Source: Candidatus Sodalis pierantonius str. SOPE
GTDB taxonomy: Bacteria; Pseudomonadota; Gammaproteobacteria; Enterobacterales; Enterobacteriaceae
DNA length: 64,000 bases
Assembly: GCF_000517405.1 (NCBI RefSeq)
Contig: NZ_CP006568.1
Span: forward strand, 2,542,001 to 2,606,000
Reading direction: 5' to 3'
Positions 56,299 through 64,000 of the stretch are shown here, one piece after another (within the stretch, counting starts at the first letter, position 1; every line of letters starts with the position of its first letter). The translations under genes were made by a program, and so were the position numbers. Below the pieces are notes generated by a model. The model did not search any database, had not been told where the DNA came from, and worked only from the letters and a program-made list of their open reading frames with translations.

Positions 56299-57123
56299 AT
56301 GGCATGGTACAAGACCGGTACGCTGTCGATAGCGGCCAACAGTAAAAAAGCCACGGGTCACGGCACCCGCTGGGCGGACAACAAACAGGGCATTGGGGCT
56401 GGGCAGATGTTGCTGCTGCCCGGCACAGGCACGGTGGCGTTGTATGAAATTGCCAGCGTGGTGAACGACACGGAGCTGCTTCTGGTATCCGGACCACCCA
56501 AAGCCGCCAAGGAAGCGTCCTACGCCATCGTGACCTACAACGGCGGCTCGTACGTGGACTTCGGGCGTGTGCTCTCGGCCCAGCTTCGCTATTATCAGCG
56601 CCAGATGGACGGCTGGCAACACATCATGACCGGCGAGGGTGAGGTGACGCCGGAAGCGCCGGACGGTACGCAGGTCACGCTGAGCTCGTTCAAAAAGCTG
56701 ACGGCGGATGTTGCGAGCAAGGTGGATAAATCAAAGCTAGAGAAAAAAGCCGATAAAGTTGCGCTGGACGGTAAGGCTGACAAGGCCGCACTGGACGGCA
56801 AAGCCGATAAATCTGAACTTTGATAAAAAAGCTGACCAGACAGCGCTGAACACTAAAGCCGATAAGTCCGCCTTGGGAAATTATATTGCCAAAACGGGTG
56901 GTAGTCTCACGGGTACGCTGCATTTTGATGGAAAAGGGAAAAGTGGCGGAGAGCAGCGTTCAGCGGGTTCGTGGTATAATCCCTATGCCGGTGGGGATAT
57001 GAGAACTGAATTTTACGGTGTTGATATAGTGGGACAGCGCTTCGAGCATCGCCTGATACTCGGCAAAGGCAATGATCTAAAATGGTTCGTATTCCAGCAT
57101 GATGACGGTAATGCCCCCTGCCC
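56299..57123 (+). pseudogene. Phage tail fibre protein, frameshifted and cut by IS256
   Basis: The N-terminal tail-attachment domain (MAWYKTGTLSIAANSKKATG, GAGQMLLLPGTGTVALYEIA) is followed by a coiled-coil repeat region (KADKVALDGKADKAALDGKA). One extra T near 56821 causes a stop. The next frame continues DKKADQTALNTKADKSALGN and YIAKTGGSLTGTLHFDGKG until the IS256 end at 57124. The receptor-binding C-terminus is missing. Confidence 0.85.
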
Positions 57124-58438
57124 GAGCCTGTTTAGAAATTTGTGTATTTGCCTGATTTTGATATGTTCAATCCAACATCAAAAACAGGTTAATTTATGGA
57201 CGAAAAACAGTTGCAGGCTCTGGCTAACGAACTGGCCAAAAATCTCAAAACCCCTGAAGATCTCAGTCACTTCGATCGGCTGCTGAAAAAAATTAGCGTC
57301 GAAGCAGCTCTCAATGCCGAAATGACCCATCACCTCGGCTACGATAAAAATCAGCCTAAACCGGGGACCAACGCCCGCAACGGCTATTCCACAAAAACCG
57401 TTACCACTGGCGATGGCCCGCTGGCGCTGCGTACTCCACGCGATCGTGACGGTTCCTTTGAACCGCAACTGGTGAAGAAGAACCAGACCCGGATTACCGG
57501 GATGGATAACCAGATTTTATCGTTGTACGCCAAAGGGATGACCACCCGCGAGATCGCCGCCGCGTTCAAAGAGCTGTATGACGCCGATGTCTCGCCGGCG
57601 CTGGTCTCAAAGGTCACCGATGCGGTCATGGAGCAGGTTGTCGAATGGAAAAACCGGCCTCTGGATGCAGTCTATCCCATTGTTTATCTTGACTGTATCG
57701 TTCTAAAAGTCCGGCAGGACAGCCGCATCATCAACAAATCTGTGTTCCTGGCGCTGGGCATCAACATCGAAGGCCAGAAAGAGTTGCTAGGTATGTGGCT
57801 GGCCGAAAATGAAGGCGCAAAGTTCTGGCTGAACGTGCTGACAGAGCTGAAAAACCGCGGCCTGAACGATATCCTTATCGCCTGCGTAGACGGGCTGAAA
57901 GGCTTCCCTGACGCTATTAACGCGGTGTATCCGGAAGCGCGGCTCCAGCTGTGTATCGTGCATATGGTGCGCAACAGCCTGCGGTTCGTCTCCTGGAAGG
58001 ACTACAAGGCCGTCACCCGCGACCTGAAAGCTATCTATCAGGCCCCTACGGAAGAAGCCGGCTTGCAGGCGCTGGAAGCGTTCTCCAGTGCCTGGGACAT
58101 CCGCTACCCACAAATAAGTCAAAGCTGACAGGCAAACTGGGCCAATCTGGCCACGTTCTTTGCCTACCCAACGGACATCCGCAAGGTGATCTACACGACC
58201 AACGCCATCGAGTCGTTAAACAGCGTGATCCGGCATGCCATCAAAAAGCGCAAGGTGTTCCCGACCGACGACGCAGTGAAAAAGGTGGTTTGGCTGGCGA
58301 TACAGGCGGCCTCACAGAAATGGACAATGCCTTTGAGGGACTGGCGCATGGCAATGAGCCGCTTTATTATCGAGTTCGGCGACCGCCTGGACGGTCACTT
58401 CTGAGAAAAGGCATTTACACAGAATCGTGTACAGGGTC
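57124..58438 (+). mobile_element. IS256-family element, copy 3
   Basis: Complete 1315-bp element with standard ends. Flanks CCCTGCCC and CTACCAGG do not match, so there is no target duplication. It cuts the tail fibre gene; no tail fibre sequence follows on the right. Confidence 0.93.
57196..58404 (+). pseudogene. IS256-family transposase, copy 3, nonsense mutation
   Basis: The frame is identical in layout to intact copies until codon 311, where Trp TGG has become TGA (58126-58128). The rest continues in frame to 58404. The stop precedes the catalytic Glu region, so this copy cannot make an active enzyme. Confidence 0.92.
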
Positions 58439-58555
58439 CTACCAGGGCCGAATTGAAAACAGGTTTCATTTGCTTTCATGAGATCTCGACACAAAGCGTA
58501 TCCCATCGAAGATCTCCTGTAAAGCATCTGCGCCTTTAATTTTTAAGGTACACAG
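58439..58555 (-). pseudogene. Short phage-like remnant between two IS elements
   Basis: 117 bases. On the minus strand one frame reads LKIKGADALQEIFDGIRFVS, protein-like but unrecognised. Both sides are IS ends without target duplications, so it is an orphan scrap of the prophage. Confidence 0.3.
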
Positions 58556-59611
58556 CGCTTTGTTGAATAAATTCGAAATTTGTGACGACTTCCTCCCTAT
58601 CAGGGCGATTGTTACATGATGCGGACGTTGTTTGGCATTCCTACACAGCGTGATCCGGTTAAGCGCTTTGACCATTGCCATAGCCTCACCTACCTGCGCG
58701 TCATAGTCATGCAGACTCAGATGACCACCCAGAAGTGTTTTAAACCGGAACATGGCCGTTTCAGCCAGTGAACGCCGGTGATAACCTACTTTCTTTTTCC
58801 AGGTATCGTTATTGCCGCTCAGATGCTGATTTGCCACCGCATGGTTACGCTCATGGTATCGAGCTGGCCAATATTGCGCACCACTTCGCGGTGGGATAAG
58901 CGGCTTTATTTTTTTCCTCAGCAGAGCATCATGACAGTAACGCGTATCGTAAGCACTGTCAGCCGACGCTTCCCTGATTTTCCGGTGGGTTTGGTTAATC
59001 AGCCCGGGCAGCGCCTGCGCATCTGTCGTACCGCTTAGCGATAAATCGGCACAGATAATTTCATGTGTCACGCTATCTACTGCCAGATGAAGCTTGCGCC
59101 ATACTCTGCGCCTCTCAGCCCCATGCTGCCTGACTTTCCATTCGCCTTCGCCGAAGACTTTCAGGCCGGTGCCATCGATGACCAGGTGTGAGATTTCGCC
59201 GCGGGTTGGCGTTTTTATGCTGATGTCGACGGTTTTTGCTCGCCGGCTGACCAGAGAGTAATCTGGGCAGCGCAGCGACAGCCCCATCAGTTTAAAAATC
59301 GAGTCAACGAAACCCTGTAACGCCCGGAGCGAAAGGTTAAACACGCGCTTTATCATCAGAACCGTGGTAATGGCCATATCGGTGTAGTGAAGCAGCCGGC
59401 CACGATGTTCAGGTGGTGTACTCTCAGTCCATGCAGCAATGGCTGACTCATCAAGCCATACTGTCAGGTCCCCCCGCTGCCTGAGCGCATTGTTATATGC
59501 GGGCCAGTTGGTGATTTTAAACTTTTGCTTTGCCATGGGTACCTGATGTTGAAACGAATGTAGTGATCAGAGCCGCCAGTCACCTAAAAGTTCGATTTAT
59601 TCAACAAAGCC
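58556..59611 (-). mobile_element. IS903-like element, copy 4 (1-bp insertion)
   Basis: 1056 bp, one base longer than the other copies because of an inserted C near 58643. Ends are CGCTTTGTTG and CAACAAAGCC. Flanking 9-mers GGTACACAG and CTGCATAGC differ, so there is no target duplication. Confidence 0.92.
58612..59536 (-). pseudogene. IS5-family (IS903 group) transposase, copy 4, frameshifted at the C-terminus
   Basis: Intact through the YHRRSLAETAMFRFK catalytic signature and KALNRITL, then the inserted base replaces the final LGMPNSVRIM. The altered frame reads on through the IS end into flanking phage sequence to 58466, giving a 356-residue product. The catalytic core is complete, so activity is not excluded. 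Confidence 0.85.
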
Positions 59612-59733
59612 CTGCATAGCAGTTCCCGGACGGAGCAATCATTTTTAATGCTTATGAGGCTCAGCGTAAAGCCGATAAATTAGGCATGACTTTAGAGCAA
59701 CGCAATCTACGCCGCTTTTCCAACTCACATTAA
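59612..59733 (+). pseudogene. 3' end of a prophage gene
   Basis: The frame after the IS end reads FPDGAIIFNAYEAQRKADKL, then GMTLEQRNLRRFSNSH-stop at 59731-59733. Followed after 17 bases by another phage gene on the same strand. The family is not recognised. Confidence 0.45.
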
Positions 59734-59750
59734 CGCTATCGAGGTAAAAC

Positions 59751-60032
59751 ATGAATGGTTTACTCACCGAACTACTCGCCCGCCGGGAAACGGGCCTTAT
59801 CGAAGAAATTGAAAAACTGGAAAAACGCATTGTCCGCATGGAAAATCAGGCCAATACAGAGTGCTGGCTTCTTAAAGATGATATTCGCCAAGCGCAATTT
59901 GAAGCGGACTGCAAGCTTATTGAGGAATATGAGGAAGGCATACGTTCTGGCTTGCCAAAAGAGGAAATACTGGCCTCACTGGTAAATGGTGCGCTGCATC
60001 GGATAAGCAGAGAGGGCATTCAACATGGGTAA
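59751..60032 (+). CDS. Small prophage coiled-coil protein
   Basis: 93 residues, MNGLLTELLARRETGLIEEI, then EKLEKRIVRMENQANTE. Strongly charged and helical in the first half, with a C-terminal LPKEEILASLVNGALHRIS. GAGG lies upstream of the ATG. Its stop overlaps the ATG of a next gene (ATGGGTAA), which is cut after four codons by an IS256 end at 60038. The function is unknown. Confidence 0.55.
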   Translation: MNGLLTELLARRETGLIEEIEKLEKRIVRMENQANTECWLLKDDIRQAQFEADCKLIEEYEEGIRSGLPKEEILASLVNGALHRISREGIQHG

Positions 60033-60037
60033 TGACG

Positions 60038-61352
60038 GAGCCTGTTTAGAAATTTGTGTATTTGCCTGATTTTGATATGTTCAATCCAACATCAAAAACA
60101 GGTTAATTTATGGACGAAAAACAGTTGCAGGCTCTGGCTAACGAACTGGCCAAAAATCTCAAAACCCCTGAAGATCTCAGTCACTTCGATCGGCTGCTGA
60201 AAAAAATCAGCGTCGAAGCAGCTCTCAATGCCGAAATGACCCATCACCTCGGCTACGATAAAAATCAGCCTAAACCGGGGATCAACGCCCGCAACGGCTA
60301 TTCCACAAAAACCGTTACCACTGGCGATGGCCCGCTGGCGCTGCGTACTCCGCGCGATCGTGACGGTTCCTTTGAACCGCAACTGGTGAAGAAGAACCAG
60401 ACCCGGATTACCGGGATGGATAACCAGATTTTATCGTTGTACGCCAAAGGGATGACCACCCGCGAGATCGCCGCCGCGTTCAAAGAGCTGTATGACGCCG
60501 ATGTCTCGCCGGCGCTGGTCTCAAAGGTTACCGATGCGGTCATGGAGCAGGTTGTCGAATGGCAAAACCGGCCTCTGGATGCAGTCTATCCCATTGTTTA
60601 TCTTGACTGTATCGTTCTAAAAGTCCGGCAGGACAGCCGCATCATCAACAAATCTGTGTTCCTGGCGCTGGGCATCAACATCGAAGGCCAGAAAGAGTTG
60701 CTAGGTATGTGGCTGGCCGAAAATGAAGGCGCAAAGTTCTGGCTGAACGTGCTGACAGAGCTGAAAAACCGCGGCCTGAACGATATCCTTATCGCCTGCG
60801 TAGACGGGCTGAAAGGTTTCCCTGACGCTATTAACGCGGTGTATCCGGAGGCGCGGCTCCAGCTGTGTATCGTACATATGGTGCGCAACAGCCTGCGGTT
60901 CGTCTCCTGGAAGGACTACAAGGCCGTCACCCGCGACCTGAAAGCTATCTATCAGGCCCCTACGGAAGAAGCCGGCTTGCAGGCGCTGGAAGCGTTCTCC
61001 AGTGCCTGGGACATCCGCTACCCGCAAATAAGTCGAAGCTGGCAGGCAAACTGGGCCAATCTGGCCACGTTCTTTGCCTACCCAACGGACATCCGCAAGG
61101 TGATCTACACGACCAACGCCATCGAGTCGTTAAACAGCGTGATCCGGCATGCCATCAAAAAGCGCAAGGTGCTCCCGACCGACGACGCAGTGAAAAAGGT
61201 GGTGTGGCTGGCGATACAGGCGGCCTCACAGAAATGGACAATGCCTTTGAGGGACTGGCGCATGGCAATGAGCCGCTTTATTATCGAGTTCGGTGACCGC
61301 CTGGACGGTCACTTCTGAGAAAAGGCATTTACACAGAATCGTGTACAGGGTC
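60038..61352 (+). mobile_element. IS256-family element, copy 4 (complete)
   Basis: 1315 bp with both standard ends and no matching flanking 8-mers (TAATGACG, TTACCCGG). Interrupts a phage gene four codons after its start. Confidence 0.94.
60110..61318 (+). CDS. IS256-family transposase, copy 4 (intact)
   Basis: 402 residues, full-length, differing from the copy at 14016 by very few residues (for example Ile in KPGINARNG and Leu in KRKVLPTDD). It shares both changes with the copy at 61723-64000, which suggests that one gave rise to the other. Confidence 0.95.
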   Translation: MDEKQLQALANELAKNLKTPEDLSHFDRLLKKISVEAALNAEMTHHLGYDKNQPKPGINARNGYSTKTVTTGDGPLALRTPRDRDGSFEPQLVKKNQTRITGMDNQILSLYAKGMTTREIAAAFKELYDADVSPALVSKVTDAVMEQVVEWQNRPLDAVYPIVYLDCIVLKVRQDSRIINKSVFLALGINIEGQKELLGMWLAENEGAKFWLNVLTELKNRGLNDILIACVDGLKGFPDAINAVYPEARLQLCIVHMVRNSLRFVSWKDYKAVTRDLKAIYQAPTEEAGLQALEAFSSAWDIRYPQISRSWQANWANLATFFAYPTDIRKVIYTTNAIESLNSVIRHAIKKRKVLPTDDAVKKVVWLAIQAASQKWTMPLRDWRMAMSRFIIEFGDRLDGHF

Positions 61353-61722
61353 TTACCCGGAGTAGGTAAACGTTGGGTTTATAGAATTACAAGCGATATT
61401 CTCGATTTGGTTAAATAACAATCAAAAAAGCGAGATTGTTATCGATAAAATGCTTATTTTTCAATCGTGTACCAGGCTGTACCAAGTGTATCAAGCCAAA
61501 AAATAGAAGTCTTTGGGATATTCGGAGGGAGAAAGTGATTCATGAAAAAAAATGAGATCAATATATTTATTTTTAATGCTTATTATTTTTTCATAAATAG
61601 ATTAGTGCGATTATATTTAGCGTTGGATTTATCGAAAACCGGAAGCCTATGTTTTTCACTTGGTACACTTGGTATACGGTTGAAATATAATAACTTTCTT
61701 GTACAAAGTAATATATTTTATT
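61353..61722. other. AT-rich island between two IS256 copies
   Basis: 370 bases, much more AT-rich than the surroundings. The left edge holds the 3' end of a frame (LPGVGKRWVYRITSDILDLV, then K-stop at 61416-61418). A 60-codon frame from 61542 (MKKNEINIFIFNAYYFFINR) has GGAGGGAG upstream, but it uses IS bases for its stop and is probably a fragment. Inverted repeats are listed separately. Confidence 0.45.
61478..61677. repeat. Inverted repeat of about 18 bp with a 160-bp loop
   Basis: TGTACCAAGTGTATCAAG (61478-61495) and, on the opposite strand, GTATACCAAGTGTACCAAG (61659-61677) are near-identical. Each arm itself contains two copies of a TACCAAG-type heptamer. They flank the small frame at 61542. 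Possible regulator- or recombinase-binding sites. Confidence 0.55.
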
Positions 61723-61724
61723 GA
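61542..61724 (+). CDS. Possible 60-residue membrane-associated fragment
   Basis: MKKNEINIFIFNAYYFFINR continues with a second hydrophobic part. GGAGGGAG lies about 13 bases upstream of the ATG. The TGA stop is formed by the first bases of the IS256 end at 61723, so the original protein was probably longer. No family is recognised; very AT-rich. Confidence 0.3.
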   Translation: MKKNEINIFIFNAYYFFINRLVRLYLALDLSKTGSLCFSLGTLGIRLKYNNFLVQSNIFY

Positions 61725-62061
61725 CCCTGTACACGATTCTGTGTAAATGCCTTTTCTCAGAAGTGACCGTCCAGGCGGTCACCGAACTCGATAATAAAGC
61801 GGCTCATTGCCATGCGCCAGTCCCTCAAAGGCATTGTCCATTTCTGTGAGGCCGCCTGTATCGCCAGCCACACCACCTTTTTCACTGCGTCGTCGGTCGG
61901 GAGCACCTTGCGCTTTTTGATGGCATGCCGGATCACGCTGTTTAACGACTCGATGGCGTTGGTCGTGTAGATCACCTTGCGGATGTCCGTTGGGTAGGCA
62001 AAGAACGTGGCCAGATTGGCCCAGTTTGCCTGCCAGCTTCGACTTATTTGCGGGTAGCGGA

Positions 62062-63116
62062 GGCTTTGTTGAATAAATCGAACTTTTAGGTGACTGGCGG
62101 CTCTGATCACTACATTCGTTTCAACATCAGGTCCCCATGGCAAAGCAAAAGTTTAAAATCACCAACTGGCCCGCATATAACAATGCGCTCAGGCAGCGGG
62201 GGGACCTGACAGTATGGCTTGATGAGTCAGCCATTGCTGCATGGACTGAGAGTACACCACCTGAACATCGTGGCCGGCCGCTTCACTACACCGATATGGC
62301 CATTACCACGGTTCTGATGATAAAGCGCGTGTTTAACCTTTCGCTCCGGGCGTTACAGGGTTTCGTTGACTCGATTTTTAAACTGATGGGGCTGTCGCTG
62401 CGCTGCCCAGATTACTCTCTGGTCAGCCGGCGAGCAAAAACCGTCGACATCAGCATAAAAACGCCAACCCGCGGCGAAATCTCACACCTGGTCATCGATG
62501 GCACCGGCCTGAAAATCTTCGGCGAAGGCGAATGGAAAGTCAGGCAGCATGGGGCTGAGAGGCGCAGAGTATGGCGCAAGCTTCATCTGGCAGTAGATAG
62601 CGCGACACATGAAATTATCTGTGCCGATTTATCGCTAAGCGGTACGACAGATGCGCAGGCGCTGCCCGGGCTGATTAACCAAACCCACCGGAAAATCAGG
62701 GAAGCGTCGGCTGACAGTGCTTACGATACGCGTTACTGTCATGATGCTCTGCTGAGGAAAAAAATAAAGCCGCTTATCCCACCGCGAAGTGGTGCGCAAT
62801 ATTGGCCAGCTCGATACCATGAGCGTAACCATGCGGTGGCAAATCAGCATCTGAGCGGCAATAACGATACCTGGAAAAAGAAAGTAGGTTATCACCGGCG
62901 TTCACTGGCTGAAACGGCCATGTTCCGGTTTAAAATACTTCTGGGTGGTCATCTGAGTCTGCATGACTATGACGCGCAGGTAGGTGAGGCTATGGCAATG
63001 GTCAAAGCGCTTAACCGGATCACGTTGTTAGGAATGCCAAACAGCGTCCGCATCATGTAACAATCGCCCTGATAGGGAGGAAGTCGTCACAAATTTCGGA
63101 TTTATTCAACAAAGCG
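62062..63116 (+). mobile_element. IS903-like element, copy 5, nested in IS256
   Basis: 1055 bp, ends GGCTTTGTTG and CAACAAAGCG, with a perfect 9-bp target duplication GGTAGCGGA (62053-62061 and 63117-63125) inside an IS256 transposase gene. A clean, simple insertion later than that IS256 copy. Confidence 0.96.
62137..63060 (+). CDS. IS5-family (IS903 group) transposase, copy 5
   Basis: 307 residues, intact DDE signatures, reading the same as copy 3 at every position compared (VDSIFK, GLKIFGEG, FKILLGG). A clean target duplication and intact gene make this a good candidate for a recently active copy. Confidence 0.95.
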   Translation: MAKQKFKITNWPAYNNALRQRGDLTVWLDESAIAAWTESTPPEHRGRPLHYTDMAITTVLMIKRVFNLSLRALQGFVDSIFKLMGLSLRCPDYSLVSRRAKTVDISIKTPTRGEISHLVIDGTGLKIFGEGEWKVRQHGAERRRVWRKLHLAVDSATHEIICADLSLSGTTDAQALPGLINQTHRKIREASADSAYDTRYCHDALLRKKIKPLIPPRSGAQYWPARYHERNHAVANQHLSGNNDTWKKKVGYHRRSLAETAMFRFKILLGGHLSLHDYDAQVGEAMAMVKALNRITLLGMPNSVRIM

Positions 63117-64000
63117 GGTAGCGGATGTCCCAGGCACTGGAGAACGCTTCCAGCGCCTGCAAGCCGGCTTCTTCCGAGGGGCCTGATAGATAGCTTTCAG
63201 GTCGCGGGTGACGGCCTTGTAGTCCTTCCAGGAGACGAACCGCAGGCTGTTGCGCACCATATGCACGATACACAGCTGGAGCCGCGCCTCCGGATACACC
63301 GCGTTAATAGCGTCAGGGAAACCTTTCAGCCCGTCTACGCAGGCGATAAGGATATCGTTCAGGCCGCGGTTTTTCAGCTCTGTCAGCACGTTCAGCCAGA
63401 ACTTTGCGCCTTCATTTTCGGCCAGCCACATACCTAGCAACTCTTTCTGGCCTTCGATGTTGATGCCCAGCGCCAGGAACACAGATTTGTTGATGATGCG
63501 GCTGTCCTGCCGGACTTTTAGAACGATACAGTCAAGATAAACAATGGGATAGACTGCATCCAGAGGCCGGTTTTGCCATTCGACAACCTGCTCCATGACC
63601 GCATCGGTGACCTTTGAGACCAGCGCCGGCGAGACATCGGCGTCATACAGCTCTTTGAACGCGGCGGCGATCTCGCGGGTGGTCATCCCTTTGGCGTACA
63701 ACGATAAAATCTGGTTATCCATCCCGGTAATCCGGGTCTGGTTCTTCTTCACCAGTTGCGGTTCAAAGGAACCGTCACGATCGCGCGGAGTACGCAGCGC
63801 CAGCGGGCCATCGCCAGTGGTAACGGTTTTTGTGGAATAGCCGTTGCGGGCGTTGATCCCCGGTTTAGGCTGATTTTTATCGTAGCCGAGGTGATGGGTC
63901 ATTTCGGCATTGAGAGCTGCTTCGACGCTAATTTTTTTCAGCCGCCGATCGAAGTGACTGAGATCTTCAGGGGTTTTGAGATTTTTGGCCAGTTCGTTAG

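Larger units (their letters stand above)
61723..64000 (-). mobile_element. IS256-family element, copy 5, interrupted by an IS903-like element and running off the window
   Basis: The right terminus GACCCTGTACACG is at 61723. Sequence follows intact copies to 62061, is interrupted by the IS903-like copy 5, and resumes at 63126 to the window end, where the transposase start has not yet been reached. Confidence 0.92.
61757..64000 (-). pseudogene. IS256-family transposase, copy 5, split by IS and frameshifted
   Basis: Two parts: 63126-64000 (N-terminal and central, still open at the window edge) and 61757-62061 (C-terminal, VIYTTNAIESLNSVIRHAIK onward). Besides the inserted IS, one base is missing near 63176 (CTTCCGAGGGG where intact copies have CTTCCGTAGGGG), shifting the frame before the IS site. 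It is dead twice over. Confidence 0.9.

Noticed and set aside
61542..61724. AT-rich 60-codon frame as a full gene
   Set aside because: Its stop is made by IS256 bases, so the native end is unknown; retained only as a low-confidence fragment.
1..64000. CRISPR array
   Set aside because: No regularly spaced identical repeats with unique spacers were seen; the tandem repeats found have no spacers or are coding.
1..64000. tRNA or rRNA genes
   Set aside because: I saw no cloverleaf-type sequence with a T-arm GTTCRANNC in proper context, and no rRNA sequence. A covariance search would be needed to exclude a tRNA fully.

Overview
The window looks like a piece of a Sodalis-type insect endosymbiont chromosome (gamma-proteobacterium, Enterobacterales-related). 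Gene content and order follow the replication-terminus half of E. coli (yniABC, pntAB-ydgH, rstAB, asr-ydgU-ydgD, hrpA-azoR, ydbH-ldhA-ydbJ-ydbK, ttcA-fnrS-zntB). About half of the recognisable genes are broken by frameshifts, stops or deletions, and roughly 22% of the bases are insertion sequences of three types (IS903-like IS5 family, IS256 family, IS21 family). That combination of E. coli-like synteny, fresh pseudogenes and IS expansion fits a recently host-restricted Sodalis such as 'Candidatus Sodalis pierantonius'. The species is an inference; no marker gene here proves it.

Layout. 1-6003: a broken DUF1264 gene, an SDR/epimerase with a broken divergent HTH regulator, and a two-partner secretion locus (tpsB open, tpsA truncated). 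6025-7079: first IS903-like copy. 7549-11439: a 28-residue membrane peptide, yniA, broken yniB and hxpB, kdgF and a kduI stump. 11440-15608: an IS pile-up (dead IS21, IS256 inside IS256 remnants, integrase remnant). 15765-21209: a DUF378 peptide, broken LysR and SDR genes, intact pntAB. 21404-28235: second IS903-like copy, ydgH, a hypothetical gene, broken rstA/rstB, a Tus-type Ter site, asr with an RstA box, ydgU and broken ydgD. 28260-40758: broken hrpA, an azoR/ynbE deletion join, and broken ydbH, ldhA, ydbJ and ydbK. 41101-45533: an accessory island with a broken M9-type metallopeptidase and an open 688-residue SopA/NleL-type HECT-like E3 ligase. 46046-49501: ttcA, the FnrS small RNA with an FNR box, zntB and a leucine-rich-repeat protein. 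50175-60037: a shredded lambdoid prophage cut by four IS copies. 60038-64000: IS-rich, including an IS903-like copy nested in an IS256 copy.

How it works together. Apparently intact functions are proton-translocating transhydrogenase (pntAB), tRNA thiolation (ttcA), zinc transport (zntB), fructosamine-kinase-like YniA, the cupin KdgF, the periplasmic proteins Asr and YdgH, and the anaerobic regulator RNA FnrS. Lost functions include D-lactate fermentation (ldhA), pyruvate:flavodoxin oxidoreductase (ydbK), RstBA signalling, HrpA helicase, YdbH/YnbE envelope lipid transport and pectin catabolism (kduI). The most interesting content is the E3-ligase/metallopeptidase island, the Ter site without an adjacent tus, FnrS kept amid decaying anaerobic genes, and homopolymer or short-repeat tracts at several gene-breaking points.
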